A stretch of DNA of 64,000 nucleotides from Microvirga lotononidis (GCF_034627025.1 NZ_CP141048.1:3751001-3815000), one strand, 5' to 3'; positions 1-8,642 are shown, counted from the stretch's first letter. Program-made: numbers and translations. Notes: generated by a model not told the origin, from the letters alone.

Positions 1-30
1 GACCTTCACGTCAGAGCAGGGGAGGGTCAT
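1..30 (-). CDS. Start of a probable anti-sigma factor (partial, runs off window)
   Basis: An ATG on the minus strand at 30..28 overlaps the TGA stop of the sigma factor gene in an ATGA arrangement, and ten codons read MTLPCSDVKV before the window ends. Four-base overlaps of this type are usual between an ECF sigma gene and its anti-sigma partner, whose zinc-binding forms often begin with a short Cys-containing segment. Only ten residues are visible, so the function rests on context alone. Confidence 0.4.
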   Translation of the reverse strand, partial: MTLPCSDVKV

Positions 31-812
31 GAGCGGGTCTCCTCTCCGTCTGCGGTGCGTCGTCGCCACGCTTCGGCGAGCAGGTGTCGCGCCCGGGCAA
101 GGCGGGACATTACGGTGCCGATCGGCGTTCCCGTGGTTTCGGCAATCTCCTGATAGGAGAGTTCCTCAAGTTCACGCAAAACCAGCGTCTCCCGGAACGG
201 AAGGGGCAAGGTTTCGATCAACTCCCGCATGGTGGCGATCTCGTCCTGCCGGAGAACGGTGGTTTCAGGACTATCCGTGGGATCGACCAATCCGGTGGCG
301 TGATCCGATGTCTTGCCCGGATCATCTGCTTGCTCCGTCGCGATCCGGTCAAGCGGAACCGTTCGGTCCGATGCCACGGCTGTCGCCCAGGTGTGACAGC
401 AGTTTCGCACAATCGCCAGGATCCAGGCCTTCGGATCACCGCCCCTGTACCCTTCGAAGGCACGGAACGCCCGCAGGAACGCATCCTGTGCGACGTCCTC
501 CGCCGCGACAGGGTCCCGCAGCAGATAGCGCGCAAGATTATAGGCGGCATCGAGATGGGGCAGCATCAGGTCGCGAAAGCGCCGGGCGAGATCAGCTTGC
601 TCAACCGTTTCAGGCGACAGGGAGACCGGCACAGGTTCCTCCGCGCGTTGCTGGAGTGTACTCCCGTCACGCTTGCCTGTCACATAGCCGGATGTGTTGT
701 ACCAGGCCGCAGCCTTCCCGGTAGCGTAGCCCAGCGGACCTGAGGTGGAGACCGTAGTCACCTTGCTTGGCAGAAGGGACATGCGCTCGAAGGTGATCGC
801 GTTGCCGCTCAT
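27..812 (-). CDS. ECF-family RNA polymerase sigma factor
   Basis: A sigma-70 family, extracytoplasmic-function sigma factor of 261 residues that would direct RNA polymerase to a small regulon. Region 2 lies at about residues 77-137 (DPVAAEDVAQDAFLRAFRAF) and region 4 at about 199-247, with the helix-turn-helix SYQEIAETTGTPIGTVMSRL; region 3 is absent, as expected for ECF. I chose the ATG at 812 because AGGG lies 10 bases upstream; the frame is open to 1001 and also has an ATG at 782. The 70 or so residues before region 2 are longer than usual and rich in Ser and Thr, so the true start could be later. The gene overlaps the next one by four bases, suggesting co-translation with an anti-sigma factor. 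Confidence 0.88.
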   Translation of the reverse strand: MSGNAITFERMSLLPSKVTTVSTSGPLGYATGKAAAWYNTSGYVTGKRDGSTLQQRAEEPVPVSLSPETVEQADLARRFRDLMLPHLDAAYNLARYLLRDPVAAEDVAQDAFLRAFRAFEGYRGGDPKAWILAIVRNCCHTWATAVASDRTVPLDRIATEQADDPGKTSDHATGLVDPTDSPETTVLRQDEIATMRELIETLPLPFRETLVLRELEELSYQEIAETTGTPIGTVMSRLARARHLLAEAWRRRTADGEETRS

Positions 813-1150
813 GATCGGGCATCCCTGTGCATCTGAGACGGATCCTGGTTGCTCAGGAGTTCCAGATGGTTCGTCTGACAGCACTCCCGTCGATCGGGCG
901 TTGATGCTGCGCTGCCTTATCCAGACTTGATGCCACCCTGACTTATTCCCAGCCGGCTGCAGAATTCCGTACCTTGTCTCCCGAGGCGTGTGACGGAGCA
1001 CCCGGAGGGCTGCGGCCCACTCGAACCAAGCGTCCTGCGGGAATATCGAGCGGATCGCACAGGTCTCGGAATATGAGGCGGAGCAATCGCCGCCTCGATC
1101 TGAGTGGCACGAGATTGTCCAAGGGACGGAGGCGTGCCCGGGAGGGCATC

Positions 1151-1735
1151 ATGGACACGAACCGTCGCGATCGCATTCTTGTCGCGGACCACAACCCGAT
1201 CTTCCGCGAAACCCTCGCCTGGCGGCTGCGCGCTGCAGGGTACGAGGTGACCACAGCGGACACGGGAGAGCATGCATTCCTGGCGTTGCGGGATTGGCAG
1301 CACCCCGTCGATTGGCTCTACGCCTCGGCCGGTCTGCCGATCCTGATCGACGGCTGGATTTTGGCCGACGAGTATCATGACACCTGCCCAACACGACCAG
1401 TCGTGATCGCTGCACAGCAGGTCCGGCCGTCTCAAAACGGTGACATCATCCTCGCTCAACCGAGCCCGGCATCCGTGTTGGAAATCATCCGCGAGTTGAT
1501 TGCCGCAAGCCATGTTCTACCGGCGGTAACCGAGGTGGACCCGAATATCAGCGGCATGCAGCGTAACAATAGAGCGCCTGCGGTCAGCCCCACCGTTCCG
1601 TCTGAAGGGTGTTTCGGAGACCTGTCCGCATTGGAGGAACATGACAATGACGAACAAGAGAGAGCGCTGGTTTTGCGAGGCCAGCTATGGCATGCCGCCT
1701 CACAATGCGGGGCTCCTCAATTCCGCAGGCAATAG
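1151..1735 (+). CDS. Degenerate receiver-domain (pseudo-receiver) protein
   Basis: A 194-residue protein with a CheY-like N-terminal domain (residues 8-118, beginning RILVADHNP) and no recognisable output domain. The key phosphotransfer residues are missing: the phospho-acceptor Asp position is Ser59 (YASAGLP), the conserved Thr/Ser is Ala, and the conserved Lys before the final Pro is Gln103 (LAQPSP). Asp13 remains. It therefore probably works without phosphorylation, as a protein-protein interaction module. The start at 1151 has GGAGGG five bases upstream. It is divergent from the ECF sigma gene and separated from it by about 340 bases. The last 75 residues have no family resemblance that I recognise. 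Confidence 0.68.
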   Translation: MDTNRRDRILVADHNPIFRETLAWRLRAAGYEVTTADTGEHAFLALRDWQHPVDWLYASAGLPILIDGWILADEYHDTCPTRPVVIAAQQVRPSQNGDIILAQPSPASVLEIIRELIAASHVLPAVTEVDPNISGMQRNNRAPAVSPTVPSEGCFGDLSALEEHDNDEQERALVLRGQLWHAASQCGAPQFRRQ

Positions 1736-2054
1736 TGCTGGTGAGCAAGGCGGCTTCCGGAGTGGAGCCTATTGGGCGCGCGCGATCTCGTTCGAAGTTG
1801 CCCCCATTCGGCCGGGTCGCAGCTCCCGTGGCGCTGCAATGTGTCACGTACCCGCCCTGTCCGGGATACCAGTGGTCGAGAGCGCACGAGTACCGCACCA
1901 TGCTCCTGAGGAGGCAGCTCTGTTGCCGCAATGGATGAGTGCCACGCATCCCAACCGAACAGGCAGGTTTGTTCCGAGCCTCTTGGCTGCTCTTGCAGCC
2001 CTAGGGACAGCAAGCGGGATTTTGAGCACTATCCTTCAGCTGGTTTGGCTCTGA
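1647..2054 (+). CDS. Possible small protein with C-terminal hydrophobic segment
   Basis: A 135-residue reading frame that begins inside the 3' end of the pseudo-receiver gene. GGAGG lies nine bases before the ATG at 1647; a second ATG at 1641 is too close to it. The last 28 residues (SLLAALAALGTASGILSTIL) look like a membrane helix. Nothing else is recognisable, and composition is only moderately gene-like. It may be translationally coupled to the upstream gene or may be chance. The stretch 2055-2258 after it holds no gene that I can support. Confidence 0.3.
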   Translation: MTNKRERWFCEASYGMPPHNAGLLNSAGNSAGEQGGFRSGAYWARAISFEVAPIRPGRSSRGAAMCHVPALSGIPVVESARVPHHAPEEAALLPQWMSATHPNRTGRFVPSLLAALAALGTASGILSTILQLVWL

Positions 2055-2258
2055 TCGCCCTGACGCACGCTCGCAAAAGGACGGCTTCTGGCACTTCCCG
2101 GAAGAAACCCTTTGTTTGCTCGCGACGCGGTGAGCGGACCTTCATTTCATCTGATGTTCGTTACTCTTTGACCCGTTGCGGTCATTCCGATGAGCAGCCG
2201 ACTGCAACCAATTCAAGGTTTACCGAGTCCCATGAGAGAGGCTGGTGGAACTTGGGGA

Positions 2259-2969
2259 TCAGTCGATAAAGTCGACCATGCCACTGTCCAGATCATAGTA
2301 GGCGTAGACGACTTTCACCTGCCCCTCGTGAACCATTTCCCTAATGATATCGCTTCCGGCCAGGATCCCGGCGGCATTACGGCGCGCGTTCTCGCGTACG
2401 GTGTTGTCGACGAAATCCCCAGGCTTGCCCTCCTGTGATTTCGCAGCCGGAACGATCGCCTCGACCATCGGTCCAATTGATCCCTGAAGCTCCACATGTT
2501 TTGCGACAACATCGCAGGCCGCTTGTACCGCGCCACAACGCTGGTGTCCTAGGACCACGACCAGTGGCGAGCCAAGATGCTCTGCACCGTACTCGATTGT
2601 TCCTAGGACTGCTGTGTCAGCGACGTTGCCCGCGTTGCGGGCGACGAACAACTCGCCGAGACCGACGCCCCCAAAAATGAGCTCTGGCGCGACCCGGCTG
2701 TCCGAGCAGGTCAGGATCGTGGCCCAGGGCGACTGGTCTCCCGCCGTATTCGCGCGCTCTTCGCGGAGCCCCGCCTCGCACAGTTGGGGTGCGTTCACGA
2801 ACTTGGCATTGCCGGCTTTCAGCCTGGCCAGGGCCTCGTCAGGGCTCAGACCTGTCCTTGCGAAGGCTGAGTTTGACCTGCCACTGATCGTCCACAGGCA
2901 TGCCGCAGTCCCGGTTGTGGCGAGCGACATGAACGTTCGACGGTTCATCCTGACGCACTCGAGGCACAT
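2259..2969 (-). CDS. Beta-class carbonic anhydrase, Tat-exported
   Basis: Interconverts CO2 and bicarbonate, here probably in the periplasm. The N-terminus carries a twin-arginine signal (MNRRTFMSLATTGTAACLW) ending near FARTG. The zinc-site motifs of beta carbonic anhydrases are present: CSDSR with the catalytic Asp-Arg pair, and HQRCGA (HxxC). At 236 residues it is normal for an exported member. I chose the ATG at 2969 because GGGAG lies six bases upstream; an inner ATG at 2948 would begin directly at the twin-arginine motif but has a ribosome site too close. It stands alone, with no transporter or carboxylase beside it. Confidence 0.9.
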   Translation of the reverse strand: MCLECVRMNRRTFMSLATTGTAACLWTISGRSNSAFARTGLSPDEALARLKAGNAKFVNAPQLCEAGLREERANTAGDQSPWATILTCSDSRVAPELIFGGVGLGELFVARNAGNVADTAVLGTIEYGAEHLGSPLVVVLGHQRCGAVQAACDVVAKHVELQGSIGPMVEAIVPAAKSQEGKPGDFVDNTVRENARRNAAGILAGSDIIREMVHEGQVKVVYAYYDLDSGMVDFID

Positions 2970-3348
2970 GGCGCTCTCCCGCTGGTTTGGGGCGCAGGGC
3001 TCCAGGCGATCTGGACGGCAGCCCCGCACGGACATGCACTGTAGAAGGACTCATCGTGGGCGCTTGATCCGACAGGACAGGGCTTGCCACTTTGGGACGG
3101 CGGGCCCGGAAGGGCTGGCGAAACGCCTGTTTTCTGCTTGCGGCGCTGGATTAGGACAGACTGAGGTGAAGCGATTTCAGGCGTTCGCGCCGAAGACCGG
3201 GCGTCTGTTCATGGCACGCCCGAGACGTAAGCGCTTGGTCCGCGTCGCCGCTTGGGAGCCGACCTTCGTTGGGAGGTCGGAACGGGACAGCTCGACCCTA
3301 AGCGGGCATTCACAGGGCCTTCTCGCTCGTGAAGTCAGGCGTGTAGGG

Positions 3349-4640
3349 TCAAAATTGGCTCCGGAAGGCAGCAGAAATGACCTCGTCGGTGCCGGGAGTG
3401 ATGGAAGCCGCAGGAGCAAAAATCGTCATGGGCTCCGTGCGCCCGGCCAGAGGCTCGCTCGCGATTACCCGCCAAGCGCCACGTTCCGATGACCCTTCAA
3501 CGACAGCGCCCGAGGCAAGGATCACCTCGCCATAGCGCTTCGTTGCCCGTTCAAGCCGCGAGGCGACGTTCACCGCATCGCCCAGCGCCGTAAATTCCAT
3601 CCTCTCGTCGTCCCCGACGATGCCACAGAAGACCTCGCCGATATGGATCCCGATTCCGATCCGCACGGGATGATACAGTTCCCGGGTTGCGTTCCAGGCC
3701 TGAACGATCCGGACGAGATCATGCGCAAAGGCGAGGGCGCGGGCCGCGTCGCCGCCCTCGTCCGGTACTCCGAACAGCATCAGCGCTCCGTCGCCAATGA
3801 ACTTGCCGACGAAGCCGCGGTGCTTGCGGACGCAGCCCAGAATGCGGGTCCTAAAGGCCGTGAAGAACTGCGACAGGCGCTCCGGATCCATCCCCTCAGC
3901 CATGCCGGTCGAGTCGCGGATGTCGACAAAGACAACGGCCCGCTGGCGGCGCCCGCGGCGCAGGCCGATGTCGCCCGCCACTCGGGGCGCTATCTCGGCC
4001 GGGAGGAAGCGCGAGAGGCTGGCGCGCCCGACCGCATCCTTGACGGCGGCGGACAACAGCCGTCGCGAGCGGATTATGCCAAAGGCGGTGGCCGCTCCGG
4101 CCAAAAGGAGCAGCGTGAACCGCATCACATTGACCGGCATCGAAAAGAGCTGAGGCCAAGTCGGGGTCACGCCAGGATCCACGACCATGCTGTCGCCGAG
4201 CGCGACGGCAATCCCGATCGGGCCGAGCGCCAACAGAGCAATGGCACAGAGCTGAACCTTGACGTCGTAGCGCAAAGCGCCGACCGCCAGGACCAGAGGC
4301 GCCCACGAGATCGGGCGGAGGGTAGGGCGTTACCGGGCAGCCCGCGCTCGCCAACGGCGAAGAAGGCGATGACAAGCACGAGCCCGATATCCAGCACCAT
4401 GAACAGATAGGCCAATCCGTGATGCCAGCGCTGCGGCACCGCAAGCACGATGCTGACGGCTCCGATGACCAGAAAGCCGAGTGAGGCAATCCAGGCATTG
4501 TGCTCGGACAGATCGAGAGACACGCCCGTCCATTGACGGAGCAGGTTGTTTGCGCCAATCACCGTCACAAAGATGCAAATGCCGATCGTGACCCGCAGCC
4601 ACCCGGTCAGTCGCTCCGCCGCGACCTCATGGCGGTGCAT
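3349..4640 (-). pseudogene. Membrane class III adenylate/guanylate cyclase, single frameshift
   Basis: Two consecutive reading frames together encode one protein. The 5' part (4640 down to about 4315) gives four hydrophobic segments ending near VGERGLPGNALP. The 3' part (to 3349) gives further membrane segments and a class III cyclase domain with metal-binding FVDIRDST and FIGDGALMLFG and the conserved ALGDAVNVASRLE. The join fails at the GGG run at 4313-4315 (+ strand): one extra G would restore a continuous protein of about 430 residues (reading PISWAPLVLAVGALRYD across the join). An in-frame TAA at 4332 means the 3' frame cannot simply start further upstream. This is either a true one-base deletion or a sequencing error in a homopolymer. 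The catalytic half is otherwise well preserved. A TTG at 4275 could start a shorter, still membrane-anchored cyclase. Confidence 0.78.
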
Positions 4641-4865
4641 CAGAGAGGCAACGAGGTCTCCTGGGTGACACCGGTGAAGGCTAACGCTCGGCCTGGACCA
4701 CCAAACCCAAGCGCTTCAGACCAACGCAGCATTAACATCACACCCGGACCACCCACTTGGGGCAGGCCAAACAGACAATCCAGTGCAAATGTGGGGTAGA
4801 TTGAGGGCTGTTAGATTAGCGAAGGGCTAAATTTCGAACGTTTTCAAATATTTACTTGCATAAAA

Positions 4866-4956
4866 TGGCGGAGACGGAGGGATTCGAACCCTCGATACCC
4901 TTTTGGGGTATGCTCATTTAGCAAACGAGTGCCTTCAGCCGCTCGGCCACGTCTCC
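4866..4956 (-). tRNA. tRNA-Ser(GCT)
   Basis: The minus strand folds as a class II tRNA: acceptor GGAGACG with CGTCTCC, D-arm, anticodon stem CTCGT/ATGAG enclosing TTGCTAA (anticodon GCT at 4922..4920), a long variable arm (ATACCC/GGGTAT), and the T-arm GGTTCGAATCC. The long variable arm and the anticodon identify serine. A genomic CCA is encoded at 4868..4866. Confidence 0.96.
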
Positions 4957-5067
4957 AGGCGAAAAGACCGGATCTGGGATCCCGCTTCGCAGGTGGCGCA
5001 ATAGACGCGAAGAGGGTCTCTTCGTCAAGGTCCAAAATTGCCCGCAGCGATGCAGAGGCTTGGCTCT

Positions 5068-5178
5068 TCAGGGCAAGGTCGCAAGAGCAACCAGCAGGCT
5101 TCCGAGCCCGGCGGAGGCGCCGACCAGCAGGAAGGCGTCCAGGGCAAGGGTCCAACGGTCGTGGTGAAACGGGTGCAT
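5068..5178 (-). CDS. Putative 36-residue single-pass membrane protein
   Basis: A short frame, MHPFHHDRWTLALDAFLLVG followed by more small hydrophobic residues to the stop, ending in LATLP. About residues 11-35 are a plausible membrane helix. AGGGG lies seven bases before the ATG. It lies between another micro-ORF of similar design (5282..5383) and tRNA-Ser on the same strand. Function unknown. The size is close to what chance can give, so the call rests on the ribosome site and the hydrophobicity. Confidence 0.42.
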   Translation of the reverse strand: MHPFHHDRWTLALDAFLLVGASAGLGSLLVALATLP

Positions 5179-5281
5179 GACAGACCCCTTTGGTTTGGGT
5201 CTTTTGTATCATGCGGTGACGCTGCGGCTTTGTTCTGGATCAAAGACGAGCTTTGAAGGCCCGACAACGAAGAGAGCGCTC

Positions 5282-5383
5282 CTACCAGAACAGGTGGGAC
5301 AGAGCGAGACTGGCCAGTCCGATCCCCGACAGGAAGATTGGAAACCACTTCGGGCATGAGCAATGGGCTTCGTCGAGTTCCAC
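5282..5383 (-). CDS. Putative 33-residue single-pass membrane protein, GTG start
   Basis: A GTG at 5383 has a perfect AGGAGG six bases upstream (GAGGAGGAACAAG then GTG). The frame reads VELDEAHCSCPKWFPIFLSG and continues hydrophobic to a C-terminal SHLFW. The acidic, Cys-containing head followed by a helix of about 20 residues suggests a membrane-anchored micropeptide. About 100 bases downstream lies a second micro-ORF of the same type. No family recognised. The rest of 4957-5523 holds nothing else that I can support. Confidence 0.48.
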   Translation of the reverse strand: MELDEAHCSCPKWFPIFLSGIGLASLALSHLFW

Positions 5384-5523
5384 CTTGTTCCTCCTCGGCC
5401 GCTGAGGGATGCCATCAAAGCGTCCGAGAGCCCGATAGGGAAGAGCGACGGGTGGTCAAATATGCGCCTTTACGACTAAAAGCCGGGCACCATGGATACC
5501 TTCAGCGGCATGCGGAGCGTCGC

Positions 5524-5826
5524 TCATAGGGAAGGGGACATCTCGGCTTTTCCATAGAGGTGCAGGATCTCCTCGAAGCTGCGGATGGTGGGGCCGGACG
5601 GCCTGACGATCACGGCGCTCAGCTGCCGGAACTTGTCGTCGGCCCAATCTTCGACGACGACGGCGACGGCATCCCGAAGCGGCAATGTCGCGACCTTGCA
5701 TGCCATGTTCATGCCCTCCGACCGCTCATAGGGCCGGGTGAGCGTGAGAAGGTCCACCATCTCGTCCAAATCGTGGGCTGCGGTCACGATGCTCTCCACT
5801 GCGAAGTCTCGAACGAGCTCGGGCAT
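5524..5826 (-). CDS. Hypothetical protein, 100 residues
   Basis: Small soluble protein with mixed charged and hydrophobic composition (MPELVRDFAVESIVTAAHDL at the start). No signal peptide or membrane segment. The repeated HDLDEM/DLLTL pattern looks helical, and the C-terminal half looks like alternating strand and helix. It is the last of three small minus-strand genes (6350..6589, 5902..6210, 5524..5826). The ribosome site is weak, so the exact start is uncertain. No family recognised. Confidence 0.55.
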   Translation of the reverse strand: MPELVRDFAVESIVTAAHDLDEMVDLLTLTRPYERSEGMNMACKVATLPLRDAVAVVVEDWADDKFRQLSAVIVRPSGPTIRSFEEILHLYGKAEMSPSL

Positions 5827-5851
5827 TGCCAGCCAATTGTGGCAACCGAAT

Positions 5852-5876
5852 GCCCAAGCTTGGCCCAGGCTTGGGC
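5852..5876. repeat. Short intergenic inverted repeat
   Basis: GCCCAAGC at 5852-5859 pairs exactly with GCTTGGGC at 5869-5876 around a nine-base loop. It lies between two small minus-strand genes. No T-run follows on either strand, so it may be an mRNA-stabilising hairpin rather than a terminator. Confidence 0.5.
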
Positions 5877-5901
5877 GTTCAACGGAAAAGAGCGGATCGC
5901 C

Positions 5902-6210
5902 TCACGGCACGATGCGGCGTGCCGGATATCTGAAGCGCTTGAGCAGTTCGTCGCTATGGCCGACGAGGAGGGCTGCTTCCGGAGGGAGGGCGTCCTCGGC
6001 CACGGATTCGAAGCCCGGGAAAAGGGCCAGATACGCCATGTTCGGGAGACTCATGAGGAGGATAGACTGACCGGATTGCCGGTCGCACGCTGCAGCCAGC
6101 ATCATCTGCTTCGGGCTTCCGAGCTTGACGAACAGCTCCTCGAATCGGTCCTGCGTCGGTTCCCATTCAGCGGGATCGATGGCCTTCTTCGCCCAGAGCA
6201 TCGCCGACAT
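5902..6210 (-). CDS. Hypothetical protein, 102 residues
   Basis: Unknown protein starting MSAMLWAKKAIDPAEWEPTQ. The middle (MLAAACDRQSGQSILLMSLP) looks like a beta-rich soluble domain. No signal peptide. GGG lies directly before the ATG, giving only weak ribosome-site support; an ATG three codons later is possible. It belongs to the run of small minus-strand genes here and may share a transcript with the gene at 5524..5826. No family recognised. Confidence 0.55.
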   Translation of the reverse strand: MSAMLWAKKAIDPAEWEPTQDRFEELFVKLGSPKQMMLAAACDRQSGQSILLMSLPNMAYLALFPGFESVAEDALPPEAALLVGHSDELLKRFRYPARRIVP

Positions 6211-6349
6211 CCCGGTCTGAGGAACCCAGTCTCATGTTGCATCCTAGCCCAATGCCGGCCGGCAGGCGAGCGGCTGTCGGAAGCCATGATTCTGGAATGA
6301 CGCAAGGGTAGAATTGCCAGGGCGGCTGAAAGCGCCAGAGGGGATCGGC

Positions 6350-6589
6350 TCAGTTCAGGCTCTTCTTTTCGGTCCCCATTGCCGAAAAGCAGGACGTGGA
6401 AGCGTCGCCTGCGGCATCGGGAATGATAAGCACGGATACCGCGTGGCCGTGCGAAGCAAGCGTATCGGCCGCGTCGAAAGCCGACCGCTCCGCGTCCTGC
6501 CTTGTGGCGAAGGCCGACTGCTCTCGATCCGCGTATGTCACCAGCCATTCGTCCTGAAATTTGAAGACGACAAAGCGGTCCGTATGCAT
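6350..6589 (-). CDS. Small DUF2188-like protein
   Basis: A 79-residue protein. The first 55 residues (MHTDRFVVFKFQDEWLVTYA, then a helix of the form RQDAERSAFDAADTLASHG) resemble the DUF2188 type: a beta hairpin with a central Trp followed by a helix with regularly spaced Ala. Such proteins are small, cytoplasmic and of unknown function. GGGAGGGG ends three bases before the ATG. The C-terminal 20 residues are Ser/Ala-rich and probably disordered. Confidence 0.68.
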   Translation of the reverse strand: MHTDRFVVFKFQDEWLVTYADREQSAFATRQDAERSAFDAADTLASHGHAVSVLIIPDAAGDASTSCFSAMGTEKKSLN

Positions 6590-6686
6590 CAGCCCCTCCC
6601 ACGCTTTGAACCGAGCCTTGGCAGGCTACCCGATTGCAGTCCATCAGGAAGGAGGCGATGGAGGTAGGGGGGAGGTCAAAAGGATA

Positions 6687-6721
6687 GAGGCTCGTCCCGA
6701 TCATCCATCGAAACGAGCCTC
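6687..6721 (-). terminator. Possible terminator after the YidB-like gene
   Basis: GAGGCTCGT at 6687-6695 pairs with ACGAGCCTC at 6713-6721. On the minus strand the stem is followed by TATCCTTTTG, a weak T-run. It lies about 90 bases after the stop of the gene at 6808. The loop of 17 bases is long for a Rho-independent terminator. Confidence 0.4.
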
Positions 6722-6807
6722 GCCTTTACGTACGATGCGCCGATCTCCTTCGGAGAAGGGCGCCGCCGATTACTTTACTGCGCCGACCTTTCATGCCTTG
6801 GGGACGC

Positions 6808-7287
6808 TTAGGATGAAGGAAGCCGCCCCTCTGGCGTGTACTTGTCGACGGCCTGCGGCAACTCTCTGGACAGGCGAGCAAGGATTTCCTCGCGGGACAG
6901 GCCGGTCTGCTGGGTCAGGGTCGCCAGGACATCAGGCCCGATGGCCTGTTCCACCTGTTGCGGTGCGACCTCCTTGTTCGGGCCGGTGCCGACCCAGGAA
7001 TCGGCAACGTCGCCGTGGCCGCTCTGCCGGAAGCTGTCGATCAATTCGCCCAGACCGCCGCTCAGCACACCGCCTGCGTTCTGGCCGCTCAGGCCTCCCA
7101 GCAATCCGCCCAGACCCCCGAGGCTGCCGAGGCTGCCTTGCGACTGGTCGGGAGTTCCCGGTGTCCCTGCGGGGTTGTTGCCGGATGTGGCGCCGCCGAG
7201 CATCTCGGCGATCTTGTCCCTGTTCTGATAGCCCGCGATGGCAAGAAGCCCCAGAAGGGCCGTCATGGATGGAAAGCCTCGGCTCAT
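6808..7287 (-). CDS. YidB-family (DUF937) protein
   Basis: A 159-residue protein. After MSRGFPSMTALLGLLAIAGY comes a low-complexity Gly/Leu/Ser linker (residues ~40-75), then a compact C-terminal helical domain (about 90-159) containing VADSWVGTGPN and TGLSREEILARLSRELP, which are hallmarks of the YidB/DUF937 family. The molecular role of the family is unclear. GGAGGAGGA lies directly upstream of the chosen ATG; an open frame extends to 7512, but without support. It is transcribed away from the oxidase operon. Confidence 0.85.
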   Translation of the reverse strand: MSRGFPSMTALLGLLAIAGYQNRDKIAEMLGGATSGNNPAGTPGTPDQSQGSLGSLGGLGGLLGGLSGQNAGGVLSGGLGELIDSFRQSGHGDVADSWVGTGPNKEVAPQQVEQAIGPDVLATLTQQTGLSREEILARLSRELPQAVDKYTPEGRLPSS

Positions 7288-7472
7288 GTGTTCCTCCTCC
7301 TCCGATGCACGAGAATCCCGGTCGCCCCGAAAGAGTTCCATCGACAGGTGTGTTGCGGCCATGGTGAAACACCGACGGCTCGAAGGCACGGCCAAAGGGG
7401 CGGATTGACGAAGCTTTGCCTCCTGCGGAATGTATGCGCCCGCGTATGGTAGCGGCGTGAAAGGTGAGTCTG

Positions 7473-8612
7473 ATGGCGATGTTCGATGTGGCGGTGGTCG
7501 GGTTGGGAGCAATGGGAAGCGCCGCGCTCTTCGACCTCGCCCGCCGAGGGCAGCGCGTGATCGGTCTCGAACAGTTCGAGCCAGGCCATGACAAGGGCTC
7601 CTCGCATGGGGAGAGCCGGATCATCAGGCTTTCCTATTTCGAGCACCCGTCCTATGTGCCGCTCGCCCGCCGGGCCATGGAGAAATGGCGCGAGCTGGAG
7701 GAGCTCTCGGGCGAGGCCGTCCTTACCGTCACGGGCGTTCTCGAGGCCGGTTATCCCGGCTGCCAGGTCGTCGAGGGGTCCCTGGAGGCGTCCCGGCTGC
7801 ACGGGCTCGACCATGACGTCCTGAGCGCCGACGAGATCAACCGTCGCTTTCCCGCCTTCAAGGTTCCGTCCCATTGGACCGGATTGTATCAGCCGGAGGG
7901 CGGATTCCTCCGGCCGGAGCTCGCCATCCGACAGTTCGTGGGATTGGCGCGACGGCATGGGGCCGAGGTCAGGACGAAGGACCGTGTCATCGCCATCGAG
8001 CCGACCAGCTCGGGCGTCCGGATCAGGACCGAAGCCGGCGAGATCGAGGCCGGGTCGGTGATCGTCGCGGCTGGCGCATGGATCGGCGATTTCGCCCCGG
8101 AGCTGAAGCCGCACCTCAAGCTGACGCGTCAGGTGCTCGGCTGGTTCGAGCCTTTGCAGCCGGCCTATTACACGCCCGACCGGTGCCCGGTCTTCATCTT
8201 CGAATCCGAGGACGACGCCTGCTACGGCTTCCCGGATTTCGCCGGAACGGGCGTCAAGACGGCTTCCCATCGCAAGGGCGCCTATCTCTCGTCGGCCGAC
8301 GACCTGGCGCAGGACGGCGGAGCCGAGGACGAAGCCCATATCCGCCGCATGCTCGCCCTGGCGATGCCGGACGCCAACGGGCCGCTCAAGGCAATGCGGA
8401 CCTGCATGTACACCCGCACCCCGGACGAGGATTTCGTGATCGACCGGTCATCGGCCGATCCGCGGATCGTGCTGGCCTCGCCCTGTTCGGGCCATGGCTT
8501 CAAGTTTGCAAGCGTGATCGGGGAGGTGCTCGCCGATCTCGCCCTTGGAAACGTGCCCGCGAACGACATCTCTCGTTTCAAGCTCAATCGCTTTGGCGCA
8601 CAATCGGCCTGA
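7473..8612 (+). CDS. solA: FAD-dependent amine oxidase, sarcosine / N-methyltryptophan oxidase type
   Basis: Monomeric sarcosine oxidase/MTOX family flavoenzyme, 379 residues, which oxidatively demethylates N-methyl amino acids with release of hydrogen peroxide and formaldehyde. The Rossmann motif is VVGLGAMGSAALFDLARRG. The FAD-anchoring C-terminal segment SPCSGHGFKFASVIGEVLAD follows CMYTRTPDEDFVIDR, with the Cys that in this family carries the covalent flavin. Start: ATG at 7473 with AAGGTGA upstream; a GTG at 7464 is an alternative. Thirty bases downstream lies a periplasmic amino-acid-type binding protein gene, suggesting one operon for uptake and oxidation of an amine substrate. Substrate identity is not determined by sequence; the solA symbol is by family. 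Confidence 0.85.
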   Translation: MAMFDVAVVGLGAMGSAALFDLARRGQRVIGLEQFEPGHDKGSSHGESRIIRLSYFEHPSYVPLARRAMEKWRELEELSGEAVLTVTGVLEAGYPGCQVVEGSLEASRLHGLDHDVLSADEINRRFPAFKVPSHWTGLYQPEGGFLRPELAIRQFVGLARRHGAEVRTKDRVIAIEPTSSGVRIRTEAGEIEAGSVIVAAGAWIGDFAPELKPHLKLTRQVLGWFEPLQPAYYTPDRCPVFIFESEDDACYGFPDFAGTGVKTASHRKGAYLSSADDLAQDGGAEDEAHIRRMLALAMPDANGPLKAMRTCMYTRTPDEDFVIDRSSADPRIVLASPCSGHGFKFASVIGEVLADLALGNVPANDISRFKLNRFGAQSA

Positions 8613-8642
8613 AAGGGCAGATCATAATCTGGAGGAGCAGCC

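Noticed and set aside
1931..2438. Plus-strand frames running into the carbonic anhydrase 3' end
   Set aside because: They overlap a clear minus-strand gene and have no start signal.
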